DNA of 64,000 bases from Paenibacillus sp. FSL H8-0537 (GTDB taxonomy: Bacteria; Bacillota; Bacilli; Paenibacillales; Paenibacillaceae), in assembly GCF_038051995.1 (NCBI RefSeq), contig NZ_CP150290.1, positions 5,699,001-5,763,000 on the forward strand, given 5' to 3'. The notes below the pieces were generated by a model. That model was not told the origin of the DNA. It made no database searches and saw only the letters and a program-made list of their open reading frames with translations. Below, one piece after another: positions 54,239 through 63,198 of this stretch (the stretch's first letter is position 1; each line of letters opens with the position of its first letter). The position numbers were made by a program, and so were the translations under genes.

Positions 54239-55645
54239 CTACTTTTTATTCGAATCAATCACCTGCTGCACACGCTCCTGCAAAGCGGCAATCGTCTGAT
54301 CAATATCCTGCTGATCAAAGATCAGCTTCTCATACTCCTCATTGATCACTTTATAAATTTCAGATTGATACGTAACAGGCGGAATGATTTTGGACGATTT
54401 GGCGTTTTTCAGCACCGACAGCAATGACTGCTTGTCGACCTTCTCCGGATTTGCCGTACCGCTCAAAATCGTATCAATAATCGTTTCCAGCTGGGAATCG
54501 TCAATGCCATTCCAGGACGGAACATTTTTACCTTGAGCGATCTGTCCTTCGGTCGTATACCAGCGAACAAACTGGTACGCTGCATCCTTATGCTTGGAGG
54601 AAGCCGCAACCGACACATAATCCGTCGTCACCATCGTGTAGCCGCCTTCGTCTGCCGCTGCATTTTTCGGAATCGGAGCGACCGCCACTTCAAAGTTAAG
54701 CGGGAACTGCTCCGTTCCGCCAAGCTCCGTGTTCATCCAGCTGCCAATCATGACCATGCTGACTGCCTGATTGAAAAACTGGTTGCGGTAATGCAGCTTC
54801 TGCGAAATCATATCGGTGTATGGGGATGCCGATTTATCCTGCTTCTCCATCTGCACACGCAGCTCCAGCGTTTTGCGCATGAGCGGATTATCCAGATTGG
54901 ACGTGCCATCCGCCTTCAAAAACTCGGTATTATCCGGCTGATTCGCCAGCGCCAGCTTCAGAAACTCCATCCAGCCGCCATTTTGCGGACCATGGAAATA
55001 CGTGCCGTAATGCTTCGATGCCCCGTCGCCTGTCGTAAGCGTCTTCGCATAGCTCATAAAGTCATCCCATGTCCATTCGGTTGGCACCTCTAGCCCCGCA
55101 GCGGCCAGCTGCGTCTTGTTCAGCAGCACATACCAAGGGTTGAACTTGCCTGGCAGCGCATAATATTTGCCGTCCAGCATCGTATCGACCTTGTACTCCT
55201 GATTAACCTTAAAGCCTTCTTTAGCAATAAAATCATCAATCGGAGCAACCATGCCCAGACCAACGCGCTGCGCATAGCCAGCAGGATCACTGAACATGAT
55301 GACATCCATCTGCTCATTGGAGGATGCGGCAAGATCCAGCTTCTGAATCGCCTCCTGCGTATCGCCCTTCTCGCTCAATACGACGACATCAACCTTGATG
55401 TTTGGATTTTTCTCCTCAAATGCCGCAATCGTCTGCTTCCAATTATAGCTCGCCTCGTTGCCGAACGTATGCAGCTTAATCGTAACCTCTTCATCAGCCG
55501 CCTGCGCCGGGCTTTCCGTACCGCTGCTCGATGCTGGCGAAGCCGCTCCCCCGCCGCTATTTGCGTTTCCACCTGATGAGCAGCCTGCCGCCACCATCAT
55601 AATCGACATCAGCATAAGCGATAACCATTTCATTTTTCTAAACAT
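54239..55645 (-). CDS. Carbohydrate ABC transporter substrate-binding lipoprotein
   Basis: A 468-residue extracellular sugar-binding lipoprotein. The signal ends in a lipobox (MMVAAGCSSGG), so the mature Cys anchors it to the membrane. A Ser/Ala/Gly linker leads to the bacterial solute-binding domain (SBP_bac_1): NIKVDVVVLSEKGDTQEAIQ, MDVIMFSDPAGYAQRVGLGM, PTEWTWDDFMSYAKTLTTGD. AGGAGG precedes the ATG at 55645; a start six codons earlier is less likely. It follows two permease genes. It would capture oligosaccharides for the cytosolic lyase and hydrolase encoded further along. Confidence 0.93.
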   Translation of the reverse strand: MFRKMKWLSLMLMSIMMVAAGCSSGGNANSGGGAASPASSSGTESPAQAADEEVTIKLHTFGNEASYNWKQTIAAFEEKNPNIKVDVVVLSEKGDTQEAIQKLDLAASSNEQMDVIMFSDPAGYAQRVGLGMVAPIDDFIAKEGFKVNQEYKVDTMLDGKYYALPGKFNPWYVLLNKTQLAAAGLEVPTEWTWDDFMSYAKTLTTGDGASKHYGTYFHGPQNGGWMEFLKLALANQPDNTEFLKADGTSNLDNPLMRKTLELRVQMEKQDKSASPYTDMISQKLHYRNQFFNQAVSMVMIGSWMNTELGGTEQFPLNFEVAVAPIPKNAAADEGGYTMVTTDYVSVAASSKHKDAAYQFVRWYTTEGQIAQGKNVPSWNGIDDSQLETIIDTILSGTANPEKVDKQSLLSVLKNAKSSKIIPPVTYQSEIYKVINEEYEKLIFDQQDIDQTIAALQERVQQVIDSNKK

Positions 55646-55845
55646 GCAAACCCTCCTCCTCAAAAATAAAAAATAACGATAGCTGTCTGAAATATGTTTG
55701 TATGCGCTTTCTATCTATCGTTATTGTAGCAATGCGGCTGCCCGCTCCTATACTACAATATTGACTACATTTACGACTATTTTGACTTCCCCTAGAAGCC
55801 TGCTTGGGGCAAGTATCGCCGCTGCATATCCTGCGACTGACCCTA

Positions 55846-56685
55846 CTAGCCCTTTACGCCGCCCATTGCAATGCCCTCGATGACGCTTTTTTGTCCAATG
55901 ACGAAAATGATCAGCAGCGGCACGATGGACGATACGGCAGCCGCCATAATGAGCGAATAAAACTCGCCGTTAATGGTCGTAAACTTTTGCATCGCCAATT
56001 GAATCGTATACAGGCTGTCTGTGCGCAGGAAAATCAGCGGATTCTGATAGTCATTCCAAGTCCAAATGAAGCGCAAAATCGCATACGTTGCAACGGCGGG
56101 ACGCACGAGCGGAAACGCAATTTGCATAAAAATTCGGCCATGCCCCGCCCCGTCGATTTTCGCCGATTCAATATATTCATTATGAACGCCCATAAAAAAC
56201 TGGCGCAGCATGAAGGTGCCAAGCACGCTGAAGCTGCCAAGCAAAATGAGTCCCACATGGCTGTCGAAAAAACCAATCGAGCGATACAAAATAAACTGCG
56301 GCACCAAAATCGCCTGCTGCGGAATCATATAAGTGGCAAGTACGATAAGAAACAAATATTTTCCTGCTGCAAACTGGATTTTGGAGAAGCCATATGCAGC
56401 AAGCGCGGATACCATACACGATAATATCGTCGTGACTACTGTAATTTTAATAGAATTCAAATAGTATTTATAGAACGGAAATTGCCCATTCCACACTTCC
56501 TTGTAATTTTCGATGACATGCCACGTTTTCGGTAGCCATTGAATGGGATAGGTGAATACATCCGCCTCGATTTTGAAGGAAGTCGAAAGCATCCAGACGA
56601 AGGGCAGCAGGAACATTATGCTCATCCCCATCATTAGCACCGTGAAAATCGACTTGCGAACCGTATTTATCGTTTTCTGGTTCAT
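55846..56685 (-). CDS. Carbohydrate ABC transporter permease (MalG-like)
   Basis: A 279-residue inner-membrane permease with six hydrophobic segments, starting SIFTVLMMGMSIMFLLPFVW. The EAA loop that contacts the ATPase is ESAKIDGAGHGRIFMQIAFP. It ends with VIEGIAMGGVKG, the usual MalG-type C-terminus. It pairs with the MalF-like permease 30 bp upstream. No ATPase gene is present, as in other Firmicutes where a shared MsmX-type ATPase serves several importers. Confidence 0.93.
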   Translation of the reverse strand: MNQKTINTVRKSIFTVLMMGMSIMFLLPFVWMLSTSFKIEADVFTYPIQWLPKTWHVIENYKEVWNGQFPFYKYYLNSIKITVVTTILSCMVSALAAYGFSKIQFAAGKYLFLIVLATYMIPQQAILVPQFILYRSIGFFDSHVGLILLGSFSVLGTFMLRQFFMGVHNEYIESAKIDGAGHGRIFMQIAFPLVRPAVATYAILRFIWTWNDYQNPLIFLRTDSLYTIQLAMQKFTTINGEFYSLIMAAAVSSIVPLLIIFVIGQKSVIEGIAMGGVKG

Positions 56686-56715
56686 TCTCTTCTTGCCTCC
56701 CTTATAAAAATGCTA

Positions 56716-57672
56716 TTAATAATTCACCCACTTCTTCTGCAAGGCCCATTGCAGAAGGGTAATGAGCAGCACACAAGCAAATAGGATAACCGCCATTGAT
56801 GAGGCATAGCCGATTTTTAAATTGACGAACGCCGTATCGTATAAATACCAGACGATCATGCTAGTCGAGGAAAGTGGCCCGCCCTTGGTCAAAATCGCAA
56901 TTAAATCAAATACCTTGAACGTCGAGATAATGCCCGTTACAAGCAGAAAGAACGAGGTCGACGACAGCTGCGGGAACGTAATGCTTTTGAATTTCACCCA
57001 AGCGTTTGCCCCATCAATATCGGCCGCCTCATACAAATCCCGCGGAATGGATTGAAGTCCAGCAATATACACGATCATATTAAAGCCGATAGCCGTCCAA
57101 ACCGTAATCATCATGAGCGACGGAAGAGCGTATTTCGGATCTGCAATCCATTTGGGTGGATTTTCAATCCCGAGCGCCATAAGCAACTGATTAACCGGCC
57201 CCGCTGACGGGTGAAAAAGCACCTGCCAGACGATAGCCACCGCTACTATGCTGGAAATGTACGGCATGAAATAAGCAACCTTAAAATAGCTTTTCAAATA
57301 CACATGCTTGTCGATCATAATCGCGAGAAACATCGAAACTGCCAAATAGGCGGGAACGGTCAGCAGAAAGTACGCATTATTTTTAAGCGATTTAAGAAAT
57401 GCCGCATCCTTCGCCAGCCGCTCAAAATTATCGAAGCCGACCCATTTCAGGCCATCAAAGCCAGCAATAAAATTCCAGTCTGCCAGCGACAGCCCAAAGG
57501 TTGCGAGTATCGGCAGCAGCGTCAGCACCGTCACTCCTATCAGCATCGGGCCTACGAACAGAAAACCCGCGAGCGTTTCTTTTCGCTGGATCGCGCCGGT
57601 TGACCGCCTCGCCGCCAGCTGCCGTTTGCCTGAATGCTTCTGCTCGGCCGTTGTTTCTTGTAGCGGATTCAT
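56716..57672 (-). CDS. Carbohydrate ABC transporter permease (MalF-like)
   Basis: A 318-residue permease. A charged cytosolic N-terminus precedes the first helix (GVTVLTLLPILATFGLSLAD). The family EAA loop is EAADIDGANAWVKFKSITFP, and ILTKGGPLSSTSMIVWYLYD is typical of the MalF/UgpA group. AGGTGAAGG lies before the ATG. It is the first gene of the uronic-acid polysaccharide locus on this strand. Confidence 0.93.
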   Translation of the reverse strand: MNPLQETTAEQKHSGKRQLAARRSTGAIQRKETLAGFLFVGPMLIGVTVLTLLPILATFGLSLADWNFIAGFDGLKWVGFDNFERLAKDAAFLKSLKNNAYFLLTVPAYLAVSMFLAIMIDKHVYLKSYFKVAYFMPYISSIVAVAIVWQVLFHPSAGPVNQLLMALGIENPPKWIADPKYALPSLMMITVWTAIGFNMIVYIAGLQSIPRDLYEAADIDGANAWVKFKSITFPQLSSTSFFLLVTGIISTFKVFDLIAILTKGGPLSSTSMIVWYLYDTAFVNLKIGYASSMAVILFACVLLITLLQWALQKKWVNY

Positions 57673-57801
57673 GAGCCTTCACCTCGATCTATAATGGATA
57701 CCTTTATCATAGAAAAAAAGCCGTCCGCGCTGTGACGGTATTTTGCCAACCTATATCATTATTTTGACTTTATCGCAGGCAAGCTTACGCAGTTGGCAAG
57801 C

Positions 57802-57841
57802 AAAAAAGCGATGACCAGCACCTTCCGGCGCCAATCATCGC
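57802..57841 (-). terminator. Terminator of the Fsr-type MFS gene
   Basis: On the minus strand GCGATGA pairs with TCATCGC across a 20-base loop and is followed by TTTTTT, about 17 bp after the stop codon. It also isolates the importer genes downstream. Confidence 0.75.
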
Positions 57842-57857
57842 TCTTTCCTATTTTCGC

Positions 57858-59090
57858 TTACGCTTGCAGCGGCTTATTCTTTTTGTCGGAGGGGAGAAAT
57901 ACGGTGAACAGCCCCAGCAGCGGCAAATACGAGCAGCACTGGATAACGAACACAATGCTTGTCGCATCAGCAAGATTGCCAAGAATGGCCGAGCCCGCTC
58001 CGCCAAGCCCGAAAGCAAGGCCGAAGAAAATGCCTGATACGAGCCCGACCTTCCCTGGCAGAAGCTCGTTCGTATACACCATAATGATCGAGAACGCCGA
58101 AGCCAAAATCAACCCCGCAAAAAAGATCAAGATGACGGAAAACGTTAAATTCGCATACGGCAGGGCGAGTGAAAAGGGAGCCGTCCCCAAAATCGAAAAC
58201 CAGATCAGCGCACGGCGGCTGAATTTATCCGCTAGCATGCCGCCGAACAGCAGCCCAATAACGTTGGCAACCAGGAATACGAACAGAATCATTTGCGCCT
58301 GGCTGGTCGATACCCCGAATTTTTCTATGGCATAAAAAGAATAATAGCTCGTTAACGCTGAAATATAAACATATTTAGAAAAGACCAAAATCATTATAAT
58401 CGTAACCGCAAACGCTACTCTTGTCTTAGAGAGGCCGCTTCTTGCAAACGGATAATTTTGCACCGTCCCCTTGCGCTCCTTCTCGGCCTTCAAGTGCTTC
58501 GTATACCATCTGGCGACGTAGCTTTGCAGCATGAAACCGACAACGAGCAGCAGGGAAAACCAAACGACACCCTTTTGCCCCGTATGTACGAACAGCAACG
58601 CCGTCATGATCGGAGCAAGCGCTTGTCCAATATTTCCGCCAAACTGAAAAATCGATTGCGCAAGTCCTTTGCGTGCCCCGCCTGCCAAATAAGCTACCCG
58701 CGCCGATTCCGGATGAAATATCGCTGACCCGACCCCAATCAGCATAACCGCAACGAGGATCATCCAATAATACGCCGAGAAGGACAGCACCAGCACACCC
58801 GCAAGGGTGAAAAGAACACCGATCGGCAGCAGCCTTGGAATCGGCCGTTTATCGGTGAAAATGCCAATAAGTGGCTGTAAAATCGCTGCCGTCAAATTAA
58901 TGATTAAAGTAATAAGACCAATTTGCGAAAAGGTTAATGAAAAAGAATCTTTAAGCACCGGATACAGTGCAGGCACAATCGCTTGAATCGTATCATTGAG
59001 CAAATGTACCGAGCTTGCAGCAAACAAAATCGGAAAAAAAGTAGTGGCCGCCACATTGGTCGGCCGAATAGCAGCTTGATTGGTTGACAT
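57858..59090 (-). CDS. MFS exporter, fosmidomycin-resistance (Fsr) family
   Basis: A 410-residue 12-helix major facilitator. The sequence around SVHLLNDTIQAIVPALYPVL and GLITLIINLTAAILQPLIGI, then PRLLPIGVLF and GSAIFHPESARVAYLAGGAR, is characteristic of Fsr-type exporters. Real substrates are unknown for most members. AAAGGAG lies six bases before the ATG at 59090; the upstream in-frame extension lacks a site. A GntR regulator lies divergently 230 bp away and may control it. Confidence 0.88.
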   Translation of the reverse strand: MSTNQAAIRPTNVAATTFFPILFAASSVHLLNDTIQAIVPALYPVLKDSFSLTFSQIGLITLIINLTAAILQPLIGIFTDKRPIPRLLPIGVLFTLAGVLVLSFSAYYWMILVAVMLIGVGSAIFHPESARVAYLAGGARKGLAQSIFQFGGNIGQALAPIMTALLFVHTGQKGVVWFSLLLVVGFMLQSYVARWYTKHLKAEKERKGTVQNYPFARSGLSKTRVAFAVTIIMILVFSKYVYISALTSYYSFYAIEKFGVSTSQAQMILFVFLVANVIGLLFGGMLADKFSRRALIWFSILGTAPFSLALPYANLTFSVILIFFAGLILASAFSIIMVYTNELLPGKVGLVSGIFFGLAFGLGGAGSAILGNLADATSIVFVIQCCSYLPLLGLFTVFLPSDKKNKPLQA

Positions 59091-59317
59091 CAGGTTCTCC
59101 TTTTTCGAAGTAAAAATCGATGTTTGATATGCGATATATTGCATATTATATTCTGATTATGTATGATATAGCAAGGTTTATTTTCCCGATTGCTTTTTGT
59201 CTAAACAGAGCTTACTTTAATCCATTTGCACCCTCTTGCTGCTTCGATATATGATAGGAGGTAGCCAAAAACGCCGTTTGAGAGCTGTAATTTAATTTTT
59301 TTGAAGAAGGTGATGTA

Positions 59318-59962
59318 ATGCCGATACCGACTAATTATTCCTCGCCGCTAAGAATATCTGCGAAGGACAGAGCTTTAGCTCAGCTCCAGAAATGGATTAT
59401 AGAAGGCACGCTTCAGCCTGGAGAAAAGCTGATTGATGCTGAGCTTGCAGATGCACTTGGCGTCAGCCGGACGCCGATTCGCGAAGCGCTGCAATTGCTT
59501 GAAGTACAAGGGCTTGTGCAAATGATGCCCAGTAAGGAAACAAGAGTGACGATGATTGAAGAAGAGGATATGCCTAAGCTTTATGCGCCGCTTGTTGCGC
59601 TGAATGCTCTCGCGGCAGAGCTTGCAGTGCCGCATATTCAGCCGGAGCATATAGCCCGCCTTAACGAGCTGAACGCCCAGTTTGCGAAATGCATTCAGGA
59701 GAATAAACCATATGAAGCGATCGAATATGATGAGGAATTCCATAATGTCATTTTGGAGCTGGCGGATAATGCCTATATTCAATCATTCACCTCCTCGCTG
59801 CAAATGCACCTTCGCCGCTATAAGTATTTATTTATTAAACAGCCTACTTTCATTGCCCAGGTAGGTGTCAAGGAGCATCAGGCGATCATTGACGCGCTGG
59901 AAGCCCGCGATGCGGAAGCCGCTTACCTGATGATGAAGAAAAATGTGAGCATCCATACTTAG
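59318..59962 (+). CDS. GntR-family regulator with FCD domain
   Basis: A 214-residue FadR-subfamily regulator. The N-terminal winged helix-turn-helix shows KLIDAELADALGVSRTPIRE and LQLLEVQGLVQMMPSKETRV. The C-terminal all-helical FCD domain has EYDEEFHNVILELADNAYIQ and VKEHQAIIDALEARDAEAAY, with the metal/ligand-binding Asp and His residues. AAGGTGATGTA precedes the ATG. It is divergent from the Fsr-type gene. FCD regulators usually sense organic acids; the ligand is unknown. Confidence 0.9.
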   Translation: MPIPTNYSSPLRISAKDRALAQLQKWIIEGTLQPGEKLIDAELADALGVSRTPIREALQLLEVQGLVQMMPSKETRVTMIEEEDMPKLYAPLVALNALAAELAVPHIQPEHIARLNELNAQFAKCIQENKPYEAIEYDEEFHNVILELADNAYIQSFTSSLQMHLRRYKYLFIKQPTFIAQVGVKEHQAIIDALEARDAEAAYLMMKKNVSIHT

Positions 59963-59967
59963 GCGAA

Positions 59968-60020
59968 AAAAAACCAACTTCACCTCCCGCTTGCAATAAC
60001 GGAGTTGAAGTTGGTTTTCT
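59968..60020. terminator. Bidirectional terminator between gntR and tetR genes
   Basis: AAAACCAACTTCA pairs perfectly with TGAAGTTGGTTTT, with A/T runs on both strands, between two convergent genes. Confidence 0.85.
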
Positions 60021-60037
60021 CTTGTTTATGGATAAGC

Positions 60038-60634
60038 TTATTCAGCTTGCTCCGAAGGCTTTAACGCTTTGAGAATAAAAGCCGTCGTATCCGCAATCCG
60101 CTCCTCCAGCGTAGACGTATCCTCGCCCATAAGCACCAGCATGTGGATATTTCCTTTCGGAAAAAGCAGGGTTGAGCTGACCGCCGTAAAAGCCGTATGA
60201 ATGGAATGGAATTCAAACACTCCCTGCTCACGCCCCTTCAGCAGCCATTGATGTATCAGCTGCCAGAGCGGCAGGACGCGCTCCTGAATCATTTCAATCC
60301 GCGGTGTATGCAGCGCAAACTCGCATTGAATGATGTAGGATAGCTCAGCATCCTGATAACGAAAGGTGAGCAGCTCCCGAATAACGAGCTTCATGCCTTC
60401 AAGCGGTTCCATATCCTGAGCGATAGAAGCGATGCCCCTGCTAGGAAAAAAAGCTTCAAACAGTGCGAAAAACAAATTATCTTTCCCGCCAAAATAATAA
60501 GAGATCAGCGCCACATTCGCGCCCGCTTCCTCACAAATTTGCCGGACGGATGTCCTGTCAAAGCCTTGAGCGGCAAACAGCTTTTTCGCTGCCAGCAAAA
60601 TTCTCATTTTCACATCGATATCCGCAGCTTTCAT
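60038..60634 (-). CDS. TetR-family transcriptional repressor
   Basis: A 198-residue TetR regulator. The N-terminal helix-turn-helix is intact: ILLAAKKLFAAQGFDRTSVR, QICEEAGANVALISYYFGGK. The C-terminal domain resembles the CerR/YttP group. AGGAGG lies five bases before the ATG. It follows the ABC-2-type membrane gene by about 70 bp on the same strand. Two copies of a palindrome in the upstream gene's promoter are candidate operators, so it likely represses its own operon. Confidence 0.9.
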   Translation of the reverse strand: MKAADIDVKMRILLAAKKLFAAQGFDRTSVRQICEEAGANVALISYYFGGKDNLFFALFEAFFPSRGIASIAQDMEPLEGMKLVIRELLTFRYQDAELSYIIQCEFALHTPRIEMIQERVLPLWQLIHQWLLKGREQGVFEFHSIHTAFTAVSSTLLFPKGNIHMLVLMGEDTSTLEERIADTTAFILKALKPSEQAE

Positions 60635-60705
60635 CTCAGCCTCCTAACGGCAACCACTTTATTTGACGCAAACACTTGGGGCTGATTAGAAAGCGCGGAA
60701 ACGAA

Positions 60706-61863
60706 TTAGTTTGACTTCATTGCCATTTGCCCCGGCTTCGGCGCAAGCTGCTTCTTCAAGCCAACCGCTGCCATGCTGATCACAAATCCGATGATCGCAA
60801 TAATAGCCAGTGCCACAACCTCGCTTCCAATCCCTTTACCACCGAACAGCACATTCATTAGCCCCTCAACTGCATAAGTTGCAGGAAGCGCCTCTCCAAG
60901 CTTCACATAAAAATCCGGCAGCAGCTCACGCGGCACAATCGCACCAGATGAAACGAGCTGCGCGGACAGTGCAATAATATTAAACAGCATGCCAGCCATG
61001 CCAAATACATATAAGAACATTTGAGAGACAAACATAAACGCAAGCACGAACATGAGCTGGAACAGCCAAAGCTTCAAGAAACCCTGCTCCATTTGTCCAT
61101 TAAATGCAGCGAGCAAAGAAGAGCCTACAAGAGATACGCCAATTGCCGCACCTGCCGTAATCATGCTTCGAGCTGCAAAACGCTTCCAGCGACCTGCTAC
61201 AGCACTAACCATCATCGATGATTGCTCCAGGTTCATCCCCATAATCATCGCGCCAACATAAGAAGCGAGCACCATCATCATCGGAACCATTTGATTGCTC
61301 ATGCCTTTGACCGGGTTCATTGATTCAATGTTTGCCGTAATACGCTGCGCTAAGCTTTGGCCAGCAACCTCCGCCTGCTCCGCCGGAACGCCTGCCTTGC
61401 CAAGCGTACCTGCGATGCCTTGCTCTATCGCCTGTGCATTGGCTTCCTTCGTTACCTCTGCGGCAACATTGCTCATAATGCTCTTAATTAAAGCAGGGTT
61501 GGATTCATTGATAAAATAGCCAATATCCGCTTTGCCATCTGCCGCCATCGCCTTTTGCGAAAAATCAGCAGGGAAATAAATAATCATTTGCAGCTCACGT
61601 GCGTTAAGCTGCTGCTTCGCATCCTCAAGACTTGCAGGCTGCGACATTTGAAAGGGCAAATTGCCGACTAAAGAACCTGCGATTTGCGCGCCGAACTGTT
61701 GATCTTCATTGACTACTGCAATATGCAGTTTATCAATACGATCGGTCACTCCATTATAACCTGTCATCCATATAACTGAAAATACAATTTGAAACATAAG
61801 CGCTGTAATAATACCAACAATTGTTGTTGGACGCTTCATAAAAGCTTGAATCGTGTTTTTCAT
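60706..61863 (-). CDS. ABC-2-type / YhgE-Pip-like membrane export protein
   Basis: A 385-residue membrane protein with one N-terminal helix (TTIVGIITALMFQIVFSVIW), an extracytoplasmic domain of ~170 residues and five C-terminal helices (MVPMMMVLASYVGAMIMGMN to VVALAIIAIIGFVISMAAVG), the ABC-2/YhgE-Pip (DUF3533-like) layout. It has no ATPase partner here. Members function in export of drugs, lipids or type VII-related substrates; function here is unknown. The ATG at 61863 has an AGGATGGG site seven bases upstream; one four codons earlier does not. It heads an operon with the TetR gene. Confidence 0.82.
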   Translation of the reverse strand: MKNTIQAFMKRPTTIVGIITALMFQIVFSVIWMTGYNGVTDRIDKLHIAVVNEDQQFGAQIAGSLVGNLPFQMSQPASLEDAKQQLNARELQMIIYFPADFSQKAMAADGKADIGYFINESNPALIKSIMSNVAAEVTKEANAQAIEQGIAGTLGKAGVPAEQAEVAGQSLAQRITANIESMNPVKGMSNQMVPMMMVLASYVGAMIMGMNLEQSSMMVSAVAGRWKRFAARSMITAGAAIGVSLVGSSLLAAFNGQMEQGFLKLWLFQLMFVLAFMFVSQMFLYVFGMAGMLFNIIALSAQLVSSGAIVPRELLPDFYVKLGEALPATYAVEGLMNVLFGGKGIGSEVVALAIIAIIGFVISMAAVGLKKQLAPKPGQMAMKSN

Positions 61864-61901
61864 CGCCAATCCCATCCTGTCTGTGTCTATTTATCTGGTT
61901 T

Positions 61902-61939
61902 AAACAAATGTTTTAAACAATCGATTTAAACAACTGTTT
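61902..61939. promoter_or_regulatory. Two TetR-type operator palindromes
   Basis: AAACAAATGTTT (61902-61913) and AAACAACTGTTT (61928-61939) share the form AAACA-NN-TGTTT, with centres 26 bp apart, and both are preceded by TTT. They lie immediately downstream of the -10 box, where binding blocks transcription. Confidence 0.65.
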
Positions 61940-61941
61940 CA

Positions 61942-61970
61942 ATACTATATTTTGCTTCGAAAATTGTCAA
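61942..61970 (-). promoter_or_regulatory. Promoter of the ABC-2/TetR operon
   Basis: On the minus strand a consensus TTGACA (61965-61970), 17-bp spacer and TAGTAT (61942-61947). A strong promoter that would need repression, which fits the adjacent operator pair. Confidence 0.8.
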
Positions 61971-62002
61971 CATGAAAATAATGATGCCTGGCATAAAATC
62001 AG

Positions 62003-62049
62003 AAAAATCCCCGTGTCCACTGCTATGAAAGCAATGGAAATGGGGATTT
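62003..62049 (-). terminator. Terminator of tatA-tatC
   Basis: On the minus strand AAATCCCC and GGGGATTT close a stem with an inner TTGCT/AGCAG-type pairing, followed by TTC after the T run, 25 bp after the tatC stop. Confidence 0.75.
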
Positions 62050-62073
62050 ATGTAATGATGCTCGCACACGAAG

Positions 62074-62889
62074 CTATGAGGCTTCTTCGTTCATTTCCTC
62101 TTCCCGCAGCTTGTCTGCAGCAAGCTGCCTGCGGTATATTGCAGCGGACAGGAAAACGCTCATTTCATATAAACCGAGTAATGGGATGGCCACGAGCGCA
62201 TCCGATACAAAATCGGGCGGCGTCACTAAGACCCCAATAAAAATCATAATGAAATAAGAAATGCGGCGCATTTTGCGCAAACGGATCGGATTCAAAATCC
62301 GGATTGCGGTCAAAAACATAATGACCAGCGGCAGCTCAAATAACAGCGAAATGGGAATCAATATATTAAACATAAAGGTGAAATATTGAATAATTCCGAA
62401 CGTCTCCACCAAGTCCAAACTGTCCGAAATATTTCTGGTGAAATGAAACGCGAGTGGAAAAACGACAAAATAAGAAAACGACAGCCCTACCAAAAACATC
62501 AATAAAGCGAATGGAATATATTTAAGCGTCGCCCGCTGTTCCTTGACATGCAAAGCTGGCTTTACGAAAGCCCATAGCTGATACGCGGTAAATGGAATCG
62601 TAATAATAAGCGCTATGACGAGCGCGAATTTCATATAGACGCCGACCCCGTCCCACAAGGAGAACGTATGCATCGGCAGAGAGCGCGCTGGCTCAAGGCT
62701 CATAATGAAATCATAAGCAGGCTTCGCCACAAACAAACCGGCAATGAGGCCCACCAAGATAACGAGCAGCATATAAAAAATCCGTTTGCGAAGCTCTCCG
62801 ACATGCTCCAGCAGCGGCATCAGGCCTTCCTCACGCAGCCGTTCGCGATTAAAGGGTTGCTCAGTAGCTTCGTCTTGCCTGATTCCCAT
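62074..62889 (-). CDS. tatC: Twin-arginine translocase subunit TatC
   Basis: A 271-residue TatC, the six-helix receptor of the Tat system that exports folded, often cofactor-bearing proteins. Family marks: the cytosolic MPLLEHVGELRKRIFYMLLV, the SFSYFVVFPLAFHF segment, LPLVIMFLTAIRILNPIRLR, and VLVTPPDFVSDALVAIPLLG. The C-terminal tail is short and acidic. It follows tatA by about 37 bp. Confidence 0.96.
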   Translation of the reverse strand: MGIRQDEATEQPFNRERLREEGLMPLLEHVGELRKRIFYMLLVILVGLIAGLFVAKPAYDFIMSLEPARSLPMHTFSLWDGVGVYMKFALVIALIITIPFTAYQLWAFVKPALHVKEQRATLKYIPFALLMFLVGLSFSYFVVFPLAFHFTRNISDSLDLVETFGIIQYFTFMFNILIPISLLFELPLVIMFLTAIRILNPIRLRKMRRISYFIMIFIGVLVTPPDFVSDALVAIPLLGLYEMSVFLSAAIYRRQLAADKLREEEMNEEAS

Positions 62890-62926
62890 CTGTCACAATC
62901 TCCTTCCAGAAAAAAAGCGGGCCCGA

Positions 62927-63157
62927 TTAATCCGGCAGCCGCTTGTTATTCGACTCAGTATTGTCTGATTTGGAAACGTCGATCCGTTTCTCCTCTTTGT
63001 CCTTTGGCTCGTCATCCATTACATCTCTTGCACCCGCTTTAAACTCCTTAAGCGTCCGACCGAAAGCTCTGCCCAATTCAGGCAGCTTGTTAGGACCAAA
63101 CAACAGCAGGGCCACTAGCACCAGCAAAATAATTCCCGTTGCACCAATAGATGGCAT
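62927..63157 (-). CDS. tatA: Twin-arginine translocase subunit TatA
   Basis: A 76-residue TatA/E: one N-terminal membrane helix (GIILLVLVALLLFG), the FGPNKLPELGRAFGRTLKEF hinge plus amphipathic helix, and a charged tail. AAGGAGG lies upstream of the ATG. In Firmicutes a single TatA does the work of TatA and TatB. With tatC it forms a minimal Tat system. Confidence 0.96.
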   Translation of the reverse strand: MPSIGATGIILLVLVALLLFGPNKLPELGRAFGRTLKEFKAGARDVMDDEPKDKEEKRIDVSKSDNTESNNKRLPD

Positions 63158-63198
63158 AATCGTCTACCTCCTTCTCACTCTTGGATGTCTGTTCTAAC

